Positions 44,577 to 52,699 of a stretch of 64,000 bases of DNA are shown here, piece by piece. Origin of the DNA: Balneolales bacterium ANBcel1 (lineage in GTDB: Bacteria; Bacteroidota; Rhodothermia; Balneolales; Natronogracilivirgulaceae); the NCBI GenBank assembly GCA_029688905.1, contig JARULB010000008.1, forward strand, positions 62,001-126,000, read 5' to 3'. The notes under the pieces are model-generated. The model ran no database searches. It saw nothing but the letters and a program-made list of their open reading frames with translations, and was not told the origin of the DNA. The position numbers were made by a program, and so were the translations under genes. Numbering within the stretch: the stretch's first letter is position 1; each line of letters begins with the position of its first letter.

Positions 44577-45884
44577 ATGCTGAAACGGCGGTACCTGAAA
44601 TCCCTTGATCACGCGGCTCTAGAAACGCTGTGCAAACGGCCGAGGCTGGACAGTGCCGACATAACGCCCCGTGTCACGTCGATCATCGACCAGGTCCGGG
44701 AGCACGGAGATCGTGCTGTAGCGGATCTCACGGAAACGTTTGACGGTGTGAGGCCCGATCCACTGCTCTACCCGGTACGCCCTCTGGAGGAGATTCCTGT
44801 CAGCACCTCGACGCTTGAAGCCTTCACATTGGCATTCAACAACATACTGGCGTTTCACAAAGCTCAATTGCCGCAGGATCTTGAAGTCCAGACCATGCCG
44901 GGCGTTATCTGCAGGAGAGAATCGCGGCCTGTCGAACGAGTCGGACTCTATATCCCCGGCGGCTCCGCTCCCCTTCCCTCCACCGCTCTCATGCTGGGGG
45001 TACCCGCATTGCTGGCCGGATGTCCCTACCGCATCCTGGCGACACCTCCAGGCCCTGACGGTAAACCGCCCCTGGAAGTGGAACTCGCCGCAGCTCTCAC
45101 CGGTATTCCCTCGATCTACATGGCCGGCGGAGCCCAGGCCATCGCGGCCATGGCATACGGGACAAGTACCATCCGCAAGGTTGACAAGATATTCGGACCG
45201 GGTAACCAGTATGTGACCGAAGCCAAAATGCTTTTGCAAAACAGCGACGCGCTGGTCTCTCTGGATCTTCCGGCCGGCCCTTCCGAGGTCATGGTACTGG
45301 CCGAACAGAACAGCAATCCGGCATTTGTTGCCTCCGACCTGCTTTCACAGGCCGAACATGGTCCGGACAGCCAGGTGGTACTGGTAACCGTCGGCGACCT
45401 TGACCCTGAGCCGGTCAACTCGGAGCTGAAAAAACAGTTGGAAAATCTGCCACGAGCCGAAACGGCCCGTAAAGCGTTGTCCCACAGCTTTGAGATCGTC
45501 ACAGAGACCGCCGGTCAGGCCATTGATGTGGTCAACCTCTATGCTCCTGAACATCTGGTGATCCATTTTGACATTACCAGGGAACAGATTGGCGCCATCC
45601 AGCATGCCGGCTCCGTTTTTCTCGGGCCATGGACTCCCGAAAGTGTGGGTGATTACGCTTCCGGCACCAACCACACCCTGCCCACCTACGGCTACGCTCG
45701 TATGTACAGCGGCGTCTCTGTCGACAGTTTTCTCAAATACATCACATTTCAGGAACTGGATCCGGACGGACTGCGAAGCATTGGTCCGGCCGTGGCCACT
45801 ATGGCCGACACCGAACAGCTCCATGCGCACAAGAATGCCGTCACGATTCGCCTTGCCCATCTTGAAGACCAAACTCCAGGCTGA
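44577..45884 (+). CDS. hisD: Histidinol dehydrogenase
   Basis: 435 residues, typical length. Zinc enzyme that oxidises histidinol to histidine with two NAD+. VERVGLYIPGGSAPLPST and the signature GNQYVTEAKMLLQ...SLDLPAGPSEVMVLAEQ are present; the metal and base residues are in LLSQAEHGPDSQ (Gln, His) and in YASGTNHTLPTYGYARMYSG. It lies 27 bases after hisG and is followed by a 174-base spacer before hisC. High certainty. Confidence 0.97.
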   Translation: MLKRRYLKSLDHAALETLCKRPRLDSADITPRVTSIIDQVREHGDRAVADLTETFDGVRPDPLLYPVRPLEEIPVSTSTLEAFTLAFNNILAFHKAQLPQDLEVQTMPGVICRRESRPVERVGLYIPGGSAPLPSTALMLGVPALLAGCPYRILATPPGPDGKPPLEVELAAALTGIPSIYMAGGAQAIAAMAYGTSTIRKVDKIFGPGNQYVTEAKMLLQNSDALVSLDLPAGPSEVMVLAEQNSNPAFVASDLLSQAEHGPDSQVVLVTVGDLDPEPVNSELKKQLENLPRAETARKALSHSFEIVTETAGQAIDVVNLYAPEHLVIHFDITREQIGAIQHAGSVFLGPWTPESVGDYASGTNHTLPTYGYARMYSGVSVDSFLKYITFQELDPDGLRSIGPAVATMADTEQLHAHKNAVTIRLAHLEDQTPG

Positions 45885-46058
45885 TGGACCGTCGCATTAA
45901 TGAACTTTTCCAGCACATACAGCACAATATACTCCATGCCCCAGGCACTTGAATTATTAAGCAGACCGCAACCCCGCCAGCGGCCAACACTCGTGGCGGA
46001 ACCTTTATCATCATCCGTTACTTTTACTATTATCTGCACCACTCATTATTGACCCAAT

Positions 46059-47129
46059 ATGGCAGAACCCAAAAAACCATTTAATCCCGAGCCGTGGATT
46101 CGTCCGAATATCCGAACGCTCTCTCCCTATCATGCCGCACGTGACGATTTTCAGGAGGGGATCCTGCTGGATGCCAATGAAAACAGCTTCGGGCCCGCCA
46201 TTCCCACAGACCGGCCGCTGCATCGGTACCCGGATACCAATCTGAATGTACTTAGAGCAAAGTGGGCGGCTTATCGGGGACTGGCCCCGGATCAGGTATT
46301 TGTCGGTGTGGGCAGTGATGAAGCCATCGACCTTCTTATGCGCGTTTTCTGCGAACCGGGCAGGGATGAAATCGTGACAACCCCCCCCACCTACGGGATG
46401 TACAAGGTCTCGGCTCGCATTAACAACGTCGGGGTTTCGGAAGCGGCTCTTACCAGTGACTTTCAGCTTGATGCGCAGATTGTATTGTCACGCGTCACCC
46501 AGCGCACGAAGCTCATTATGCTATGCTCTCCCAACAATCCGACCGCCAACAGCCTTGGCGAAAAAGAAATCAGACGTATACTCAATGACTTCAAGCGACT
46601 GGTGGTTGTCGACGAAGCCTATGTCGACTTCAGCAGCCGGGAAAGCCTTTGCAGCCTGATTGATGAATATCCGAACCTGGTGGTACTGCAGACACTGTCC
46701 AAGGCGTTCGGAATGGCAGCCATCCGCATGGGCGCCGCGCTGGCACATCCGGCTGTTATTTCCTGGATGATGAAGGTCAAGGCTCCCTACAATGTGAACA
46801 GCCTTACAGCCGAACTAGCGTTGGAAGCTTTCGAACACACTGACCGAATGCGGGAGCATGTTGAAAAAATCAAAGCCGAGCGAACCCGGCTTGCCGAAGC
46901 CCTTGCCGGCCATCGTGATGTTGTGACCGTATTTCCATCCGACACCAATTTTCTGCTCGTCCGCTTCCGCAAAGCCCTGGAGTGGTACCGACATCTGGCA
47001 TCCAGAGGCGTCATTGTGCGGTATCGCGGTGACCAGATTCATTGCGAAGATACGCTTCGTATCACCACTGGAACAGCCGCTGAAAATGATCGCCTGCTTG
47101 AAGAGCTCAATAATCATGACGCGCCATGA
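46059..47129 (+). CDS. hisC: Histidinol-phosphate aminotransferase
   Basis: 356 residues; PLP aminotransferase of fold type I that turns imidazole-acetol phosphate into histidinol phosphate. DANENSFGPAIPTDRPLHRYPD is the HisC N-terminal signature, SPNNPTANSLGEKEI holds the Asn that binds PLP, VVDEAYVDFS gives the Asp, and LSKAFGMAAIRMGAAL contains the Schiff-base Lys near residue 213. Arg in LRITTGTAAEND binds the substrate phosphate/carboxylate. 20 bases before hisB; likely one transcript hisC-B-H. Confidence 0.96.
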   Translation: MAEPKKPFNPEPWIRPNIRTLSPYHAARDDFQEGILLDANENSFGPAIPTDRPLHRYPDTNLNVLRAKWAAYRGLAPDQVFVGVGSDEAIDLLMRVFCEPGRDEIVTTPPTYGMYKVSARINNVGVSEAALTSDFQLDAQIVLSRVTQRTKLIMLCSPNNPTANSLGEKEIRRILNDFKRLVVVDEAYVDFSSRESLCSLIDEYPNLVVLQTLSKAFGMAAIRMGAALAHPAVISWMMKVKAPYNVNSLTAELALEAFEHTDRMREHVEKIKAERTRLAEALAGHRDVVTVFPSDTNFLLVRFRKALEWYRHLASRGVIVRYRGDQIHCEDTLRITTGTAAENDRLLEELNNHDAP

Positions 47130-47149
47130 CGCGTTAAATCCCTGCTGAC

Positions 47150-48073
47150 ATGCCCTCCAAATTGCTTCTTCATGTCCATCCTGACGCACTCGCTCCGGAT
47201 CGCGACAACCTCTATATGAGATCGGAATCTCTGAGCGCGCTCAAGAAACTTTCCGTCAACGGCATTCGACTGGCCGGCAATCCCGCTGAATATGGCAAAA
47301 ACGCAGCGATACTGATAGCGCAGGAAGACATCCTCTTTGGCGATACTCCCGATTCCGACCCGCAGATTTCGGCTCTGCCCGCCCTCCATGTCCGCTGCGA
47401 CAGCACCGGAAGCCTGGTGCTGTCCGCCGAAGATAAACCCGACCGGACCTTCCCCGGATGGCCCGAACTGGCCGGCCACCTCATGCTCGGACACCGTTCC
47501 GCATCCCACGTCAGAAAAACGGGAGAAACCGATATTTCGGTGGTTATAAACCTGGACGGTACCGGCATCGCAGATATCCAAACCGGTATTTCGTTTTACG
47601 ATCACATGCTGGAACAAATATCCCGGCATGGCTATATGGATCTTTCCATACGCTGCAACGGAGATTTACACATTGACGAGCATCACACAATCGAAGACAC
47701 CGCTATAACGTTGGGTGAAGCCATTGGCCTGGCCCTGGAAAACAAACGGGGTATCGGCAGGTACGGTTTTGTAGTAGCCATGGACGAAACCCGTTCTCTG
47801 GTGGCACTGGATTTGTCTGGACGGCCCTGGTGTGTTTTCGAGGGTGCCTTCCGCCGGGAAAAAGTCGGTGATTTTCCGACGGAGATGACCTCCCACTTTT
47901 TCCATTCGCTGGCCATGTCGCTGAAGGCGACGCTTCATGTATCCGTCAAGGGAGAGAACGACCATCACCAGATCGAGGCCTGTTTCAAGGCGCTGGCAAG
48001 ATCGTTGCGTCAGGCAGTTGACCGGAACGAAAATTATCTCGACATTCTGCCTTCTTCAAAAGGACTGTTATGA
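47150..48073 (+). CDS. hisB: Imidazoleglycerol-phosphate dehydratase with degenerate N-terminal region
   Basis: 307 residues. Residues from about 120 on are a complete HisB dehydratase: ETDISVVINLDGTGIAD, DHMLEQISRH (H152, H160), DEHHTIEDTAI (H178, H179 and the acids), EMTSHFFHSLAMS and NDHHQIEACFKAL, which hold the two Mn ions. The first ~118 residues look like a shortened, decayed copy of the HAD histidinol-phosphatase domain of bifunctional HisB (about 165 residues in E. coli): KLLLHVHPDAL stands where DxDGT should be, and the rest is barely alignable. With both nucleophile and acid gone, phosphatase activity is not expected, so another enzyme must supply it. ATGA overlap with hisH. Confidence 0.93.
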   Translation: MPSKLLLHVHPDALAPDRDNLYMRSESLSALKKLSVNGIRLAGNPAEYGKNAAILIAQEDILFGDTPDSDPQISALPALHVRCDSTGSLVLSAEDKPDRTFPGWPELAGHLMLGHRSASHVRKTGETDISVVINLDGTGIADIQTGISFYDHMLEQISRHGYMDLSIRCNGDLHIDEHHTIEDTAITLGEAIGLALENKRGIGRYGFVVAMDETRSLVALDLSGRPWCVFEGAFRREKVGDFPTEMTSHFFHSLAMSLKATLHVSVKGENDHHQIEACFKALARSLRQAVDRNENYLDILPSSKGLL

Positions 48074-48744
48074 TTGCCATTATTGATTACAAAGCGGGAA
48101 ACCTGGCATCGGTGTCCAATGCGATGGACCGCCTCAAGGCTGCATACCGTATCACCAACAAAATTTCCGTACTGGAGGATGCCGACGCCGTAATCTTCCC
48201 TGGAGTAGGCCACGCCGGCTCTGCCATGAGGGATCTGCAGGCAAACGGCCTGGACACCTGGCTGCGTCAAACCCGTAAACCCGTGCTTGGAATATGCCTG
48301 GGAATGCAGCTTCTCTACGAGGATACCACGGAAGGCCCTACCCGGACCCTTGGAATTGTACCCGGGCGACTGAAACGATTTCTGCCCGAGAAAGGGAAAG
48401 TGCCTCACATGGGCTGGAATACCGTTTTGCCTGCGGGCACCGATCCTGCCGTCGAAGCGCCACCCCCATCCGGCGATCCTTCACCGGACCTGGGTCAGAC
48501 GCATCCACTGTTCAACAATATCACACCGGGCACCCATTTTTACCATGTACACAGCTACTATGCGCCAGTGACCGGTCACACCATAGCACAGTCACGCTAC
48601 TCCGAGCCCTTCACAGCGGCTGTCGCATTCAATAACTTTATGGGGGTACAGTTTCACCCTGAAAAGTCCGGGATTCCGGGCCAGCAGGTCCTGCAAAACT
48701 TTGTGGATCTGGTATATGGAAGACAGCCCATGAACGGGGGCTGA
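48070..48744 (+). CDS. hisH: Imidazole glycerol phosphate synthase glutaminase subunit
   Basis: 224 residues. Type I glutamine amidotransferase that hands ammonia to HisF. The nucleophile Cys is in LGICLGMQLLYED (about residue 78), and His/Glu of the triad are in VQFHPEKSGIPGQ near 200. The oxyanion part is GVGHAGSAMRDL. An extra ~20-residue Pro/Gly-rich segment (about 128-145, DPAVEAPPPSGDPSPDLG) is inserted before THPLF, which is longer than most family members. Its ATG overlaps the hisB stop. hisF, its partner, is encoded about 36 kb upstream. Confidence 0.95.
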   Translation: MIAIIDYKAGNLASVSNAMDRLKAAYRITNKISVLEDADAVIFPGVGHAGSAMRDLQANGLDTWLRQTRKPVLGICLGMQLLYEDTTEGPTRTLGIVPGRLKRFLPEKGKVPHMGWNTVLPAGTDPAVEAPPPSGDPSPDLGQTHPLFNNITPGTHFYHVHSYYAPVTGHTIAQSRYSEPFTAAVAFNNFMGVQFHPEKSGIPGQQVLQNFVDLVYGRQPMNGG

Positions 48745-48774
48745 GTGCTGCAGGAGAGAGGCATTAAAAACTGA

Positions 48775-48801
48775 TTTTCGCCATGCTCTTTTGTATCTTG
48801 A
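48775..48801 (+). promoter_or_regulatory. Candidate purF promoter
   Basis: TTTTC at 48775-48779, 14 bases, then TATCTTGA at 48794-48801, a one-mismatch version of TAnnTTTG; 36 bases before the ATG. The spacing matches the hisG candidate exactly. Confidence 0.35.
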
Positions 48802-48837
48802 AAGTTTAGACTGTAACTCAAATCTTTTCTGTTCGGA

Positions 48838-50337
48838 ATGTCCGACAAACCACACGACTATTGCGGTATTTTCGGGATTTTCAACCACCCCGAAGCCGCT
48901 GTCTACACTTACTATGGCCTGCACGCGCTGCAGCACCGGGGTCAGGAATCGGCCGGTATCGTAACCTCCTGGTTTGATCCGGCTAAAAGCATCCCTGTGA
49001 TGCCGCAGCACAAGGGTTTCGGGCTGGTGCTGAATGTTTTCGAAAACCAGAAAATTTTTACCGAAAAGCTGCTGGGGCACGCGGCCATTGGTCACAACCG
49101 GTATTCAACTTCCGGATCGGCGGTCAACGCTACCAACATCCAGCCGTTTCGTGTTCACTACAAAAACGGCAACCTGGCAATCGGCCATAACGGAAACCTG
49201 ACCAATGCCAACAGCCTCAGAAAGAGACTGGAAAACCGGGGCGTCATTTTTCAGAGCACATCCGACACCGAGCTGATTCTGCATTTGATCTCCCACAGTG
49301 AAAAATCGACACAGCTGGATCAGATCATGGACGCGTTGCAGCAGATCGAGGGCGCCTACTGCCTGGTTCTGCTTACCGACGACAAGCTGATCGCGGTCCG
49401 TGACCCCAACGGCTTTCGTCCGCTTGCCCTCGGCAGAAATGGTGAAAGCTGGCTGGTTGCCAGTGAGACCTGCGCGTTCGATATCAATGATGTCACATAT
49501 GTCCGTGACGTCAACCCCGGAGAGGTGGTCATCATCGACCGGCAAACTATCGAAGACGGAGAGCCGCGCTCGATGCATCTGGAGCGGAAGAAGGATACCG
49601 GAGTTAGTCAGTGCATTTTTGAATATGTCTATTTTGCACGCCCCGACAGCCGCATTTTCGGCGAAAACACGGATAAAGTCCGCCGGAAAATCGGCAAATA
49701 CCTGGCCCGTGAGCATCCGATCCCCGAAGTGACCGGCACCAAAACCGGCAAGCACCCGATCGTCATTTCTGTTCCCGACTCCAGCAATACGGCCGCTTTG
49801 GGTTATGCGCATGAAAATCAGAAAAACGGCTACGACTGCAAATACGAAATCGGACTGATCCGCAACCACTACGTGGGCCGCACCTTCATTTCCCCGGGCC
49901 AGGCTTCACGCGACCTGAAGGTACGGACCAAGTTCAATACGGTGAAGGGGGTTCTTCAGGACCGGGTAGTTTTTCTGGTGGATGATTCCATCGTGCGCGG
50001 AACCACCTCGGCGCATCTGGTTAAAATGATCCGCAAGGCCGGGCCCAGGGAAATACACTTTCTGGTCAGCTCCCCGCCCATCATCCATCCCTGCTTTTAC
50101 GGAATGGACTTTCCGAGTCCGGATGAACTCATTGCGAATGTCCACGACAAAGACCTGGACCGCATGAGGCGGGCCATCGGAGTCGATTCCCTGCGCTATC
50201 TCTCGCCGGAGGGACTGGTGAACGCGGTCAGGGAGGCGCAGCCCGAGGGACTCGGTTACTGCACGGCCTGTTTTACCGGCGAGTACCCGGTACCGGTAAC
50301 CTCCCGCATGCTAAAAGAAGAAAACGAATTTTATTGA
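48838..50337 (+). CDS. purF: Amidophosphoribosyltransferase (propeptide and Fe-S type)
   Basis: 499 residues; makes phosphoribosylamine from PRPP and glutamine, the first step of purine synthesis. The nucleophile is C9, in DYCGIFGIF; the eight residues before it form a short propeptide that must be removed. Four more cysteines (SQCIFEYVYFARPDS; IHPCFYGMDFP; GYCTACFTG) fit the 4Fe-4S cluster of the Bacillus-type enzyme, unlike the E. coli type, which has neither propeptide nor cluster. The PRPP loop is VVFLVDDSIVRGTTS. hisH ends 93 bases upstream, so purF may have its own promoter; engB follows after 30 bases. Confidence 0.97.
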   Translation: MSDKPHDYCGIFGIFNHPEAAVYTYYGLHALQHRGQESAGIVTSWFDPAKSIPVMPQHKGFGLVLNVFENQKIFTEKLLGHAAIGHNRYSTSGSAVNATNIQPFRVHYKNGNLAIGHNGNLTNANSLRKRLENRGVIFQSTSDTELILHLISHSEKSTQLDQIMDALQQIEGAYCLVLLTDDKLIAVRDPNGFRPLALGRNGESWLVASETCAFDINDVTYVRDVNPGEVVIIDRQTIEDGEPRSMHLERKKDTGVSQCIFEYVYFARPDSRIFGENTDKVRRKIGKYLAREHPIPEVTGTKTGKHPIVISVPDSSNTAALGYAHENQKNGYDCKYEIGLIRNHYVGRTFISPGQASRDLKVRTKFNTVKGVLQDRVVFLVDDSIVRGTTSAHLVKMIRKAGPREIHFLVSSPPIIHPCFYGMDFPSPDELIANVHDKDLDRMRRAIGVDSLRYLSPEGLVNAVREAQPEGLGYCTACFTGEYPVPVTSRMLKEENEFY

Positions 50338-50367
50338 GGCGGAATCATCGCTAAAGGAAACGGCACC

Positions 50368-50967
50368 ATGACCATACAAAAAGCGGAATATGTGCTGAGC
50401 GCTCCGGATCTGTCGACATGTCCGGACGGCGGGCTGCCGGAGGTCTGCTTCGCCGGACGTTCCAACGTCGGGAAGTCATCGGTCATCAACGCGTTGACCC
50501 GCCGCAAAAAGCTGGCCCACACCAGCAACACCCCCGGCAAGACCCGCAGCCTCAATTATTACATCATCGACGATGCGTGGTATCTTGTTGATATGCCCGG
50601 ATACGGATATGCAAAAATATCCAAAGGGGAGCAGTCGCGCTGGGGCCGGGAAATGAAACGCTACCTGATGGAGCGGGATACGCTGCGGCTTGTGGTTGTA
50701 CTTCTGGACATACGCCATACGCCCTCGTCACTGGACGAGGAGTTTCTTTTCTGGCTGGGGAACCATCAGATACCGTTTTGCGTGGTAGCCAACAAAGCCG
50801 ACAAGATTTCAAAGAACCGTCAACAGCAGCAGAAGAGCAGCATACAGAAATTGATTAAGGAGATGAATATCGACGTACCGGTCTTTACATCGTCGGCGGG
50901 AAAACCGGAAACACTGGACCCCCTTCAAGCTTTCATCGGGGATTTTCTTGCTGTTTCCAATCTCTGA
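50368..50967 (+). CDS. engB: Ribosome-biogenesis GTPase EngB (YsxC/YihA)
   Basis: 199 residues; GTPase needed for assembly of the large ribosomal subunit. G1 is FAGRSNVGKSSVINA, G2 region TPGKTRSLNYY, G3 DMPGYGYAKIS, G4 ANKADKIS and G5 TSSAGKPETLD. Length and arrangement are normal. It lies between purF and serA on the same strand, spacing 30 and 51 bases. High certainty. Confidence 0.97.
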   Translation: MTIQKAEYVLSAPDLSTCPDGGLPEVCFAGRSNVGKSSVINALTRRKKLAHTSNTPGKTRSLNYYIIDDAWYLVDMPGYGYAKISKGEQSRWGREMKRYLMERDTLRLVVVLLDIRHTPSSLDEEFLFWLGNHQIPFCVVANKADKISKNRQQQQKSSIQKLIKEMNIDVPVFTSSAGKPETLDPLQAFIGDFLAVSNL

Positions 50968-51018
50968 GCTTGCAAAACATGAAATGGCATCAGCCTTTTG
51001 ATAACAAAATAGAACACA

Positions 51019-52611
51019 ATGGCCTATAAAGCACTTTTACTGGATGGCGTGGACCCTGTCTGCGGTGAGATTTTCGAGCAACGAGGATTTGAGGTAACCG
51101 AAGCATCCGGCATGCAGTCGGATGAGCTCGAAAAGATAATCGGCGACTATCATGCTATGGTAGTGCGGAGCGCGACCAAAGTCACACTGCCCCTTCTGGA
51201 AAAGGCGGTAAACATGCGAGTGGTCGGAAGGGCCGGTGTGGGTGTGGACAATATCGACCTCGACGCCGCCACCCGCATGGGCATCCTGGTAATGAACACG
51301 CCCGACGGCAACACCATCTCCACCGCCGAACACACCTGCGGCATGATCCTGGCTCTTTCCCGGAACATTCCCGCCGCGGTAAGCTCCCTGAAGGAGGGGC
51401 GCTGGGACCGTAAAAAGTACCTGGGCACCGAGATCCATGGAAAAACCCTGGGCATCATCGGCCTCGGTAAAATCGGCTCCGGTGTGGCCGCGCGAATGAA
51501 ATCCTTTGGCATGCATATCATCGGCTTCGACCCCTACACCACCCACGAACGAGCCGCAGAGATGGGGGTTGAGATGAAGGGGCTGGATGAAATTCTCGCT
51601 TCCGCCGACTACCTGACGGTTCATACGCCGCTCACGGACCAGACGCGTGACCTCGTCAGTCAAAAAAATGCCGACCGGATCAAACCCGGCATCAAGCTGA
51701 TCAACTGCGCGCGCGGCGGCATCTACAATGAAAGCGACCTGCTGTCACTGATCGAACGCGGTATCGTCAGCGGGGCGGCCCTGGATGTGTACAGCAATGA
51801 GCCCCCCTCAGACGATCTGAAGGAACTGCTGCAACACCCCGCGGTTATCTGCACACCGCATCTGGGTGCATCCACCCAGGAAGCCCAGGGAAAAGTCGCC
51901 GAGCAGATCGCCCGGCAGATCGCGGACGCTATTGAGCAGAAAGGGTTTCAGGGCAGCCTGAACGGCAAGTCCATTGCACTGAGCACCAACAAGGAGGTGC
52001 AGCCGTTCCTCCAGCTTGCCGAACGGTTCGGGCACTTCCTCTCCCAGATTGCGCCGAAACACACCGAAGAGCTCTCCATCACATATAGCGGAACCTGCGC
52101 GAAACACTCCCAGGTCCTCACCGATTCCCTTCTCAGCGGCTTCATGAAGGGGAGTGTCGATGATGTGGTAAATCTGATCAACGCCCGGTATCATGCCGAA
52201 ACCAGGGGGCTGAAAATTTCCGAAACCATCAGCCGTGAAACTCAGACCTACTCCGACCTGATTACGGTCGATCTCGGTCCCAAGGCCGATTACCGCAAGC
52301 TTTGCGCAACGCCTTTCGGAGAAAACGATTACCGGATTGTATCCATCGACGGCTTCAGTATTGAAATCCACCTGGAAGGCGAAATCATCCTCTACCAAAA
52401 TATCGACAAACCCGGCATGCTGGCGGCAACAAGCGGCGCCCTGGCCAAAAGAGACATCAACATCGCCTCGCTGAGCCTCGGCCGTGACCTGAAAAACGCC
52501 CAGGCCATTACCGCATTCACCGTAGATACTACGCTCGACGAAAAAGATGTGGATTACATACACCGCATCGACGGCGTCAATGTGGTCAAATACGTGAGCA
52601 TACGGGTTTGA
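51019..52611 (+). CDS. serA: D-3-phosphoglycerate dehydrogenase, long form with ASB and ACT domains
   Basis: 530 residues; first step of serine synthesis. Substrate domain [20 protein letters not shown] domain [17 protein letters not shown] and the catalytic Arg in [13 protein letters not shown], Glu near HPAVICTPH and His in [10 protein letters not shown]. The second half (about 325-450) is the intervening ASB domain found in type I enzymes, and the end (about 455-530) is an ACT domain ([20 protein letters not shown]) that in relatives binds serine for feedback control. serA feeds one-carbon units to the following metH. Confidence 0.97.
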   Translation: MAYKALLLDGVDPVCGEIFEQRGFEVTEASGMQSDELEKIIGDYHAMVVRSATKVTLPLLEKAVNMRVVGRAGVGVDNIDLDAATRMGILVMNTPDGNTISTAEHTCGMILALSRNIPAAVSSLKEGRWDRKKYLGTEIHGKTLGIIGLGKIGSGVAARMKSFGMHIIGFDPYTTHERAAEMGVEMKGLDEILASADYLTVHTPLTDQTRDLVSQKNADRIKPGIKLINCARGGIYNESDLLSLIERGIVSGAALDVYSNEPPSDDLKELLQHPAVICTPHLGASTQEAQGKVAEQIARQIADAIEQKGFQGSLNGKSIALSTNKEVQPFLQLAERFGHFLSQIAPKHTEELSITYSGTCAKHSQVLTDSLLSGFMKGSVDDVVNLINARYHAETRGLKISETISRETQTYSDLITVDLGPKADYRKLCATPFGENDYRIVSIDGFSIEIHLEGEIILYQNIDKPGMLAATSGALAKRDINIASLSLGRDLKNAQAITAFTVDTTLDEKDVDYIHRIDGVNVVKYVSIRV

Positions 52612-52699
52612 TTCATCGGACCATCATTTTGCAAACCTGGCGTCCGGAGAACGGGTCATTGCATCTGTTTCCACTGCGCTATTTCAAAAAAGGCACGTG

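Noticed and set aside
52612-52699. Possible cobalamin or SAM riboswitch before metH
   Set aside because: The leader is only 88 bases and none of the conserved boxes is visible.
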